Source of the DNA: JBFGJY01 sp041576975
GTDB taxonomy: Bacteria; Pseudomonadota; Gammaproteobacteria; UBA4575
DNA: 54,449 nucleotides
Direction: 5' to 3'
Assembly: GCA_041576975.1 (NCBI GenBank)
Contig: JBFGJY010000010.1
Coordinates: 1-54,449 of the forward strand
Notes under the pieces: generated by a model
Databases searched by the model: none
The model's input: only the letters and a program-made list of their open reading frames with translations
What the model was told of the DNA's origin: nothing
Position numbers and translations under genes: made by a program
Shown here: positions 9,006 to 16,982 of the stretch, piece by piece
How positions within the stretch are numbered: the stretch's first letter is position 1
Layout of the letters: each line of letters starts with the position of its first letter

Positions 9006-9845
9006 ATGTCGGTAATAATTAATAAAATAATAGAGCGATTAAAATTATTTTCTTTTTTTAAAAGATTTTTAGATAGAAATCCTAAAAATCGAGAAGAAAT
9101 AATCGATTTTTTGCGCAGATCCGAGAGAAAAAACATTATAAACAAGGATGTGCTTGAAATGATTGAAGGAGCGTTTCAAGTATCAGAAATACAAGTAAAA
9201 AATATAATGATTCCGCGTTCACAAATGGTAGTTGTACGTGAAGGCTCATCTTTACAGGATATGTTGCCTATTATTATCGACTCTGCACACTCAAGATTTC
9301 CAGTAGTTGGTGATAGTAAAGATGAAGTGCTTGGTATTTTACTTGCTAAAGATCTTCTGCGGTACTTCATTGGAGACAGGCAGGAGCAATTTAACTTAGA
9401 AGATGTATTGCGCCCTGCTGTTGTGGTACCAGAGTCCAAACGGGTGAATACCTTACTAAACGAATTTAAAGATGGTCGAAATCATATGGCAATGGTAGTT
9501 GACGAATATAGTGGAGTATCAGGCTTAATTACAATTGAAGATGTTTTAGAGCAGATTGTGGGTGAAATTTCAGATGAACATGATGCTGAAGGAGATCGAT
9601 ATATATCCGAGCATTCTAAAGGTCAGTATGGAGTTAAAGCGTTAACTCCGATAGAAGATTTTAACGAGTTTTTTTCCACAGAATATAGCGATAGCGACTT
9701 TGAAACATTTGGAGGTTTGGTACTAAGTAAATTTGGTCACTTACCAAAGAAAGGTGAAAAGATTGAATTTGATAATTTGAAGATAGAAGTACTTCGTGCT
9801 GACCGCAGAAGATTGCATCTACTGCACGTATCTTATAATTCTTAA
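9006..9845 (+). CDS. ybeX: CBS-domain protein YbeX/CorC
   Basis: 279 residues. A short basic N-terminus is followed by two CBS domains at about residues 60-190 (IMIPRSQM near 67, GLITIEDVLEQIVGEI near 173). A C-terminal CorC/HlyC transporter-associated domain covers about 200-275. The protein lacks membrane segments, unlike the long DUF21-CBS paralogues. E. coli YbeX is linked to magnesium/cobalt efflux (CorC) and to ribosome metabolism. The operon position beside ybeY supports the latter as well. The start ATG follows ybeY by nine bases. Confidence 0.93.
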   Translation: MSVIINKIIERLKLFSFFKRFLDRNPKNREEIIDFLRRSERKNIINKDVLEMIEGAFQVSEIQVKNIMIPRSQMVVVREGSSLQDMLPIIIDSAHSRFPVVGDSKDEVLGILLAKDLLRYFIGDRQEQFNLEDVLRPAVVVPESKRVNTLLNEFKDGRNHMAMVVDEYSGVSGLITIEDVLEQIVGEISDEHDAEGDRYISEHSKGQYGVKALTPIEDFNEFFSTEYSDSDFETFGGLVLSKFGHLPKKGEKIEFDNLKIEVLRADRRRLHLLHVSYNS

Positions 9846-9905
9846 TAACTTTAAATATTTGCTTGCTAATCTAATTAAGCTTATTTCCAAAGCTTTCTCA
9901 CCAAT

Positions 9906-11417
9906 ATGTCATTTGTCACTAATAATATTATAAAAATTATAATAGCCGCCATCTTCGGAGCTATATTAGTTTGTGCATTTTCTCCATTTTCTTTTTGGTG
10001 GCTGTCGTTTATTAGTCCGGTATTGTTATTTATAAGTATTTTAAATCGCACACCAACGTACGCATTTTTGCTAAGTTTCATATTTGGGTTGTCCTTTTTT
10101 GGGTTTGGGGTACCCTGGACTTTTAATAGTATTCACGAATATGGTCATGCGCCCATCCTATTGAGTGCATTTCTTGCAGCCTTATTAGTAATAGTGCTGG
10201 CATTATTTCCAGCTTTTGCGGCATATCTATTTGCGAAGATACGTTGTAATACTCAATTTGATTTCATGAGTGCGCTGATGTTTTCTACATTGTGGGTGTT
10301 ATTTGAATGGCTGCGTAGTTGGATGTTTACAGGCTTTCCTTGGTTGCTATTGGGTCATGCTCATCATTCCAGTCCAGTGCAAGGCATCATTCCTATTTTT
10401 GGCACATTTGGCGCCACGTGGCTAGTTCTTTTAATAAGCTGCTTTGCAGCCGTAATAATATTGGGACAATTTAAACAAAAAATAATTGCAGGAGTTTGTT
10501 TGACGTTTATTGCTTTATCATTAGTAGTAGCAAATCAAATCATTTGGACTTATGCAGAAGATGAAGAACTCAGTGTTGCCTTAATACAAGGAAATATTTC
10601 TCAAGAAATGAAATGGGATCGGACAAAGCATCCTTTCATTATGAGTAAATACATGAAATTAAGTGAAGACCATCTTGATGCAGATATCATCATATGGCCG
10701 GAAACTGCGATTCCAACTTATTACACTGTCGTAAAGGATACCTTTATTAAAGATCTTAATGATATAGCATATATAAGAGGTGTAGACTTTTTAGTGGGTG
10801 TGTTTACATCCAACCTGGACAATGGGAAAGTTTTTAACAGCGTGATGACATTGGGTAAAGAATTGAGTTTTTATCAAAAAAAACACTTAGTTCCATTTGG
10901 AGAATATATACCTTTACGCGGCCTAACATCATTTTTTGATGATTACATACAGATACCGATGTCTGACCTATCTAGCGGTGAAGGGCGCCCGTTGGTTAGA
11001 CTAAAAGGTTACCCCGTAGGCGCGTCAATATGCTATGAAGCAGTTTATGGGAACGAGATTATTGAAGCCATGCCAGATGCAAAATTTTTAGTTAATGTAA
11101 GCAATGACGCGTGGTTTGGTGATTCATTGGCACCTCATCAGCATTTAGAGATAGCACGTTCAAGAGCGATAGAAACGGGTAGATATTTATTGCGCGCAAC
11201 CAATACAGGTATTTCAGCAATTATTGCCCCAAATGGTTCAATAATTAACAAATCAGCTCAGTTTCAAGAAGATATAGTTAGAGCTGAAATTCGGCCATAT
11301 ACGGGTCTAACACCATTTTCACGATGGGGGAATTGGGGCATTGTCACAATTTTATTTTGTATTTTCTTTATAATCTGTCTCTATCAATGGCAAAGGATTG
11401 CGCGTGATAAGACTTAA
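9906..11417 (+). CDS. lnt: Apolipoprotein N-acyltransferase Lnt
   Basis: Inner-membrane enzyme that adds the third acyl chain to lipoproteins, needed for their Lol-dependent sorting. About six to seven N-terminal membrane helices (residues 8-210) precede a periplasmic nitrilase-like domain, and one last helix lies near 475-495. The catalytic triad aligns as E266 (WPETAIP), K325 (YQKKHLVPFGE) and C376 (SICYEA). The length of 503 is close to E. coli Lnt (512). It follows ybeX by 60 bases, the classical neighbour. Likely substrates in this window are Pal, LptE and the PilF-like lipoprotein. Confidence 0.96.
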   Translation: MSFVTNNIIKIIIAAIFGAILVCAFSPFSFWWLSFISPVLLFISILNRTPTYAFLLSFIFGLSFFGFGVPWTFNSIHEYGHAPILLSAFLAALLVIVLALFPAFAAYLFAKIRCNTQFDFMSALMFSTLWVLFEWLRSWMFTGFPWLLLGHAHHSSPVQGIIPIFGTFGATWLVLLISCFAAVIILGQFKQKIIAGVCLTFIALSLVVANQIIWTYAEDEELSVALIQGNISQEMKWDRTKHPFIMSKYMKLSEDHLDADIIIWPETAIPTYYTVVKDTFIKDLNDIAYIRGVDFLVGVFTSNLDNGKVFNSVMTLGKELSFYQKKHLVPFGEYIPLRGLTSFFDDYIQIPMSDLSSGEGRPLVRLKGYPVGASICYEAVYGNEIIEAMPDAKFLVNVSNDAWFGDSLAPHQHLEIARSRAIETGRYLLRATNTGISAIIAPNGSIINKSAQFQEDIVRAEIRPYTGLTPFSRWGNWGIVTILFCIFFIICLYQWQRIARDKT

Positions 11418-11453
11418 CATTTTATCTTCAGTACTACTAAAACGTAATTAACC

Positions 11454-12884
11454 ATGTCATTACATTCACTTGTACCTGTCATATTATCTGGCGGCTCAGG
11501 TACTCGATTGTGGCCGCTTTCCAGAAAGCTATATCCAAAGCAATTTATTCCTTTAATAGAGGGTAAGAGTTTATTTCAATCTACTGTCGAACGAATATTA
11601 AATTTAAACGATATCGATAAATTGTTAGTTATTTGTAATGACGAGCATCGTTTTATGGCAGCAGAACAATTGCGTCAATCAAATGTAGAGCGATCAGAAA
11701 TTATTTTAGAGCCAGTGGGCCGTAATACTGCACCTGCAATAACTATTGCCGCTATTCATGCGTTAAACAGAAATCCTAATGCTCAGTTGTTAGTCCTGCC
11801 GGCTGATCATATCTTAAAAGATACACAGCAATTTCAATTAGCAGTTGCATTAGCGCAGCAGGCTGCAAATGATATGCTAATAACATTTGGTGTAGTTCCT
11901 ACACATGCAGAAACTGGCTTCGGTTATATCAAACAAGACAAAACAAATTCAATAAAAAAAGACGAAAAAATAATTTACCATGTTAAAGATTTTGTTGAAA
12001 AGCCTGACTCCGAAACAGCAGAAGCTTATTTAGCTAATGGTAATTACCTTTGGAATAGCGGTATGTTTTTATTTCGGGCTGACATCTATTTGGATGAAAT
12101 AAAACAACTACAACCAGAAATTTTTAATCTATGTCATGAAGCTTATGTAAAGAGCGAACATGACTTAGATTTTATACGCTTAGATAAGCAGGCATTTATG
12201 AGAGCTCCTGATATATCAATTGACTATGCAGTAATGGAAAAAACCACCAAAGCTGCCGTGATGCCTCTAGAGAGTGGTTGGAGTGATGTGGGATCCTGGC
12301 ACGCCTTATGGGAAGCATCCAATAAAGATAGTAATAATAATGCAACTTATGGCGATGTCATCGCTGAGGATTGCAATGGATGTTATATCCATGCCGATAA
12401 CAGTTTAGTGACAGCAGTAGGGGTAAAAGATCAAGTCATTATTGAAACCTCTGATGCAATATTGGTTGCACCACGTGATCGTACTCAGGATGTTAAAGAT
12501 ATTGTAGATAAGTTAAAACAAGCAGAACGTAGTGAGGTCGATATTCATCCTAAGGTTTACCGACCTTGGGGCGCTTACGAAACCATTGATATAGAGGACC
12601 GGTTTCAAGTAAAGCGCATCACTGTATATCCTAGGCAAAAACTATCATTACAAATGCACCACCACCGCGCAGAACATTGGATTATTGTTAAAGGCACAGC
12701 TAAAGTTACGCGTGGAGAGGATGAATTTTTACTGAGTGAAAATGAGTCAACCTATATTCCTATTGGCACCAGGCATCGCTTAGAAAACCCAGGCAAGATT
12801 TCACTGGAGCTTATTGAAGTGCAGTCAGGCACATATTTAGGCGAAGATGATATAACTCGGTTTGAAGATGTCTATGGCCGCTAA
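11454..12884 (+). CDS. manC: Bifunctional mannose-1-phosphate guanylyltransferase / mannose-6-phosphate isomerase
   Basis: 476 residues. The N-terminal nucleotidyltransferase domain carries GGSGTRLWPLSR (13-24) and a VEKPD motif near residue 180. The C-terminal type II isomerase cupin starts near 350, with metal-binding histidines in HHHRAEHW around 400. It makes GDP-mannose from mannose-1-phosphate and interconverts fructose-6-P and mannose-6-P, like AlgA/WbpW. GDP-mannose feeds O-antigen or exopolysaccharide synthesis. It lies apart from the polysaccharide locus, between lnt and leuS, which are often close neighbours. It starts with ATG 36 bases after lnt. Confidence 0.94.
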   Translation: MSLHSLVPVILSGGSGTRLWPLSRKLYPKQFIPLIEGKSLFQSTVERILNLNDIDKLLVICNDEHRFMAAEQLRQSNVERSEIILEPVGRNTAPAITIAAIHALNRNPNAQLLVLPADHILKDTQQFQLAVALAQQAANDMLITFGVVPTHAETGFGYIKQDKTNSIKKDEKIIYHVKDFVEKPDSETAEAYLANGNYLWNSGMFLFRADIYLDEIKQLQPEIFNLCHEAYVKSEHDLDFIRLDKQAFMRAPDISIDYAVMEKTTKAAVMPLESGWSDVGSWHALWEASNKDSNNNATYGDVIAEDCNGCYIHADNSLVTAVGVKDQVIIETSDAILVAPRDRTQDVKDIVDKLKQAERSEVDIHPKVYRPWGAYETIDIEDRFQVKRITVYPRQKLSLQMHHHRAEHWIIVKGTAKVTRGEDEFLLSENESTYIPIGTRHRLENPGKISLELIEVQSGTYLGEDDITRFEDVYGR

Positions 12885-12970
12885 GAGTTTTATATAATTG
12901 ATTAGCTGTCTCTAACCATTTGTATAGTCATAATGAGTGACTATTCAGGCGTCAAATATATTATTTCATA

Positions 12971-13000
12971 TTGAGACAAAGCGATTCTTGCTGTTATGCT
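12971..13000 (+). promoter_or_regulatory. Candidate sigma-70 promoter of leuS
   Basis: TTGAGA at 12971-12976 and TATGCT at 12995-13000 with an 18-base spacer, 34 bases before the leuS ATG. It lies in the 150-base gap after manC. The match is good on both hexamers, but no expression evidence is available. Confidence 0.6.
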
Positions 13001-13034
13001 CTCACGCTTTTAAGTGAACTAATGACGAATTTGC

Positions 13035-15491
13035 ATGCAAAATTCCTATAATCCACAGGAACTTGAACCTGCTGTACAAGACTATTGGGAGCAACAGCAG
13101 GCATTTAAGGTTACAGAAGATGAACAGCTAGATAAATTTTACTGTTTGTCAATGTTTCCATATCCAAGTGGGCGTTTGCATATGGGGCATGTACGCAATT
13201 ACACCATTGGCGATGTCATCAGCCGTTATCAACGCATGCAAGGTAAGAATGTTTTACAACCAATGGGATGGGATGCCTTTGGTCTACCAGCAGAAAATGC
13301 AGCGATTAAGAATAAGGTTCCACCTGCCAAATGGACCTACGAAAACATAGATTATATGCGTGGCCAACTGAAACGTTTAGGATTTGCCTATGATTGGAGC
13401 CGTGAGCTTGCCACCTGTCATCCAAAATACTATCACTGGGAACAATGGTTTTTTACCAAACTATATGCAAAAGGTTTGGTATATAAGAAAAAAGCAGTAG
13501 TGAATTGGGACCCGGTTGATCAAACAGTACTTGCCAACGAACAAGTCATAGAAGGTCGTGGTTGGAGATCAGGTGCAATTGTGGAGCGTAAAAAAATCGC
13601 GCAATGGTTTTTAAAAATTACAAAATACGCAGATGAATTATTAAAAGATCTTGAGCAGTTAGACGGTTGGCCCGAGCAAGTTAAAACGATGCAAGCTAAC
13701 TGGATTGGACGCTCTGAAGGCGTGGAAATTGAGTTTGAGGTTGAAAATCAAAAACCTTTAAGTGTCTTCACAACTCGCCCTGATACATTGATGGGTGTCA
13801 CTTATATGGCCATTGCCCCAGAGCATACATTGGCTTTGCAAGCAGCAAAGTCTTCAGCAAAAATTGAAAAATTTATACAAGCATGTAAGCAAACTAAGGT
13901 CTCCGAAATGGAAATGAGCACGTTGGAAAAACGTGGCATTGATATAGGACTTCATGCTATTCACCCGCTTACTAATCAAAAAATCCCAATTTGGGTAGCA
14001 AACTTTGTTTTGATTGAATATGGCTCGGGTGCAGTAATGTCAGTTCCTGCGCATGATCAACGTGATTGGGAATTTGCGACTAAATACAAGTTGCCTATTA
14101 AGCCGGTTATCTATCCAGAAAAAGACAGTACGTCTGTAGATATTTCGCAAGGTGCATTTTTTGAAAAGGGTTGGTTACAAAATTCTCAGCAATTTGACGG
14201 CCTAAGCTCACAGCAAGCTTTTGAAGAAATTGCAATAGAGCTAGAGAATAAAAATAAAGGTCAACGTCAAGTGAATTATCGATTACGTGATTGGGGGATT
14301 TCTCGGCAACGCTATTGGGGTTGTCCCATCCCGATGATCAATTGTGATGAATGTGGAGCTATTCCTGTACCAGAAGAAGAATTGCCTGTGCTCTTACCTG
14401 AGGATATTGATTTTGATGGCGCAATATCTCCTCTAAAATCTCTTTCCGAATTTGTTGATGCAGCATGCCCAGTTTGTAATAGGCCTGCAACAAGAGAAAC
14501 CGATACATTCGATACTTTTTTTGAGTCAAGTTGGTATTTTGCTCGTTATTGTTGTGTTGATAATGATACATCCATGCTTGACGAGCGTGTACATTATTGG
14601 ATGCCAGTTGATCAATACATAGGTGGTATAGAACACGCAGTATTACATCTATTATATGCAAGATTTTTCAATAAGCTTATGCGTGATTTAGGCTTATGCA
14701 AAACCGATGAGCCTTTTGTAAATCTTTTAACACAAGGAATGGTATTAAAAGATGGTACTAAGATGTCTAAGTCCAAGGGCAATACAGTTGATCCTGAGGA
14801 GTTAATAAAAAAGTATGGTGCGGATACGGTACGACTATTTGTAATGTTTGCTGCTCCACCAGAGCATACTTTGGAATGGTCGGATACTGCGGTAGAAGGG
14901 GCCTATAGGTTTATCAATAAATTATGGCGATTAGTTGAAAATCATGTAGGGGCTGCTGTAGTTAAAGGTCCTTTATCAGTGAAGGATTTGAATGAAATGC
15001 AATGTGATTTACGACGGAAAACCCATGAAACGATAAAAAAAGTAACCGATGATATTGGCAGACGATACACATTTAATACAGCCATTGCTTCTAATATGGA
15101 GTTAGTAAATGAATTGATTAACTTTGAAGACATATCGGATAAAGGGCGTGCCGTATACCATGAAGCATTGGAGGCTATCGTACTTATGCTTGCGCCTATT
15201 TTGCCACATGCATGCCATGTCTTGTGGCAAAAGCTTGGGCATACAAAGCCTGTGTATCAAGCGAATTGGCCCAAAATAGATTCAGACGCATTAAAAAAAG
15301 ATAGAGTAGAGCTTGTTGTGCAAGTTAATGGGAAAAAACGCGCTACAATTAGTGTTCCTGCAAGTGCAGAAAATAAGCATATCGAAGAAGCTGCATTAAG
15401 TAATGAGAATGTGCAGCGCTTTATTGAAAATAAAAAAATTATAAAAAAAATTATTGTACCTGGACGTTTAGTCAACATCGTTGCGGCATGA
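13035..15491 (+). CDS. leuS: Leucyl-tRNA synthetase
   Basis: Class Ia synthetase of 818 residues (E. coli 860) charging tRNA-Leu. The HIGH motif appears as HMGH at 49-52, and KMSKS (in DGTKMSKSKGN) lies near residue 577. The CP1 editing domain with its TTRPDT motif lies near residue 247. The C-terminal anticodon-binding and LeuRS-specific domains are present. It starts with ATG behind a plausible promoter. Its stop is 10 bases before the lptE start, the usual leuS-lptE pair. Confidence 0.98.
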   Translation: MQNSYNPQELEPAVQDYWEQQQAFKVTEDEQLDKFYCLSMFPYPSGRLHMGHVRNYTIGDVISRYQRMQGKNVLQPMGWDAFGLPAENAAIKNKVPPAKWTYENIDYMRGQLKRLGFAYDWSRELATCHPKYYHWEQWFFTKLYAKGLVYKKKAVVNWDPVDQTVLANEQVIEGRGWRSGAIVERKKIAQWFLKITKYADELLKDLEQLDGWPEQVKTMQANWIGRSEGVEIEFEVENQKPLSVFTTRPDTLMGVTYMAIAPEHTLALQAAKSSAKIEKFIQACKQTKVSEMEMSTLEKRGIDIGLHAIHPLTNQKIPIWVANFVLIEYGSGAVMSVPAHDQRDWEFATKYKLPIKPVIYPEKDSTSVDISQGAFFEKGWLQNSQQFDGLSSQQAFEEIAIELENKNKGQRQVNYRLRDWGISRQRYWGCPIPMINCDECGAIPVPEEELPVLLPEDIDFDGAISPLKSLSEFVDAACPVCNRPATRETDTFDTFFESSWYFARYCCVDNDTSMLDERVHYWMPVDQYIGGIEHAVLHLLYARFFNKLMRDLGLCKTDEPFVNLLTQGMVLKDGTKMSKSKGNTVDPEELIKKYGADTVRLFVMFAAPPEHTLEWSDTAVEGAYRFINKLWRLVENHVGAAVVKGPLSVKDLNEMQCDLRRKTHETIKKVTDDIGRRYTFNTAIASNMELVNELINFEDISDKGRAVYHEALEAIVLMLAPILPHACHVLWQKLGHTKPVYQANWPKIDSDALKKDRVELVVQVNGKKRATISVPASAENKHIEEAALSNENVQRFIENKKIIKKIIVPGRLVNIVAA

Positions 15492-15501
15492 GTCATCCAT
15501 A

Positions 15502-15999
15502 ATGATTATTCACTTTAATAAAATTCTCGGGACATTAATTTTATTGAACATGTTACTTAGCTGTGGATTTCATTTGGCGGGCACTGCTCAGCTCGCAAGC
15601 AGCTTTGATAACACATCGATACAAAGCGCGGCCTCAAGTCGTGAATTAGTACGCTTAATTGAAAAAAATCTCAAATCAAATAAAATCAATGTGGTTGGTA
15701 TAGATCAAGCGACGGCCTTGATAAACATTTTGCACGAAGAAACTGATAAAGTTGTGCTTACCCTGGATTCTCAAGGGAAAGCACAACAGTTTGACTTAAT
15801 TTTAAGAGTAACCTTTGATGTAATAAAGTCAGACAACAGTTATTTGCTTCGTGAGCAAAGTATCAACCTTAATCGAATATACATATTTGATAAAGGTGAT
15901 TTGTTGGGTTCAAAAGAAGAAGAACAAAATTTATTTAGTGAAATGCGAAGTGATGCGGCAAAGATTATTGTATACCGCTTGCAAACTATTAAAGATTGA
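15502..15999 (+). CDS. lptE: LPS-assembly lipoprotein LptE
   Basis: Outer-membrane lipoprotein that plugs the LptD barrel for LPS insertion. With the ATG at 15502 the protein has 165 residues and a lipoprotein signal peptide ending in the lipobox LLSC, with the acylated cysteine at C21 and the typical mature start CGFHLAG. An upstream in-frame TTG at 15481 would overlap leuS and lengthen the signal peptide needlessly. Family members often share little sequence; position after leuS and the CGF(H/Q)LRG-like start support the call. The usual next gene, holA, is displaced 4.3 kb downstream. Confidence 0.92.
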   Translation: MIIHFNKILGTLILLNMLLSCGFHLAGTAQLASSFDNTSIQSAASSRELVRLIEKNLKSNKINVVGIDQATALINILHEETDKVVLTLDSQGKAQQFDLILRVTFDVIKSDNSYLLREQSINLNRIYIFDKGDLLGSKEEEQNLFSEMRSDAAKIIVYRLQTIKD

Positions 16000-16028
16000 C
16001 TACTCGGGGATCAGGCATAGCAAAGACT

Positions 16029-16907
16029 CTAATTGACTTCGCCAAAAATCACTTTTGCAATGGCTGCAGAGTCTAAATTTCCGTCTCCATGTGCAACAAT
16101 CTTTTGTAAATATTTAGCGGCTAATTCGGCGCCTGGTAAGGAAATTTTATTTTCTTTTGCGCTGTTGAGTGCAATACCCATGTCTTTATGATGTAACTTA
16201 GCCTGAAAGCCAGGTTGATATGCATTATCCAGCATGCGCTTGCCGTGCACTTCTAATATTTTACTGTAAGCAAAACCTCCCAATAAAGCATCGCGTACCT
16301 TATTAGGATCTACGCCTGAAGATTTAGCCAATAAGAATGCCTCGGCAACAGCTGAGATGGTTTGGGCCACTAAGATTTGATTGCAAGCTTTGGCTACTTG
16401 TCCAGCACCATGATTTCCAACATGAATGATATTTTTACCCAAACATTGCAATACTGGTAGCGCTTGATTAAAAATCACTTCATTACCACCAACCATAATC
16501 GATAAAGTGCCATCAATTGCTCCTTGTTCACCTCCCGATACCGGGGTATCAAGCATATCGATATTCTTATTTTCAAGTTGTACGGCAAGATTTCTAGTTA
16601 CCTCAGGAGAGATCGTACTCATGTCGATGACAAGATGCCCAGCTGCTGCACCATAAATAATTCCATTTGTGCCAGTCACTACCTCTTCTACATCAGGACT
16701 GTCGGAAACAATTGTGATGGTAATTTTGCAATGTTGTGCTAAATCTGCGGGTGTATTAAAAATTTCTACATCATAAGACTCAAAGGGTTGCAATGAGCCT
16801 TGGTGGCGTGCATATAATCCTAGTTTGTAATTAGCCTTTAACAAATTCATAGCCATGGGTTTACCCATGATACCCAGACCAATAATGCCAATTCTATTTG
16901 AATTCAT
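16029..16907 (-). CDS. Beta-hydroxyacid dehydrogenase (3-hydroxyisobutyrate dehydrogenase / tartronate semialdehyde reductase family)
   Basis: 292-residue NAD(P)-dependent enzyme. The dinucleotide site GLGIMG lies at residues 10-15, the substrate motif DTPVSGG at 120-126, and the catalytic lysine K173 in GAGQVAKACNQ. The features fit the GarR/GlxR/MmsB family, which reduces or oxidises small beta-hydroxyacids; the substrate cannot be fixed from sequence. It is on the minus strand, convergent to lptE with 29 bases between them, and follows the DUF1631 gene with a 75-base gap, so the two may share a transcript. Confidence 0.9.
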   Translation of the reverse strand: MNSNRIGIIGLGIMGKPMAMNLLKANYKLGLYARHQGSLQPFESYDVEIFNTPADLAQHCKITITIVSDSPDVEEVVTGTNGIIYGAAAGHLVIDMSTISPEVTRNLAVQLENKNIDMLDTPVSGGEQGAIDGTLSIMVGGNEVIFNQALPVLQCLGKNIIHVGNHGAGQVAKACNQILVAQTISAVAEAFLLAKSSGVDPNKVRDALLGGFAYSKILEVHGKRMLDNAYQPGFQAKLHHKDMGIALNSAKENKISLPGAELAAKYLQKIVAHGDGNLDSAAIAKVIFGEVN

Positions 16908-16982
16908 ATCTATAAGATTTATTTAATGTACTAAGCAGAGCTTAGCACGAAGAATTTGTATGATAATAGTTGTTAACTAATT

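Noticed and set aside
12932..12976. Short frame MSDYSG... before leuS as a possible leader peptide
   Set aside because: It lies upstream of the likely leuS promoter, has no leucine run and no attenuator hairpin after it.
15481..15501. Upstream TTG start for lptE
   Set aside because: It overlaps leuS and puts extra polar residues before a complete lipoprotein signal; ATG at 15502 is better.
6227..15999. Undescribed defence or mobile system in this part
   Set aside because: All frames belong to recognised housekeeping families; no nuclease, toxin-antitoxin, integrase or transposase pattern is visible.
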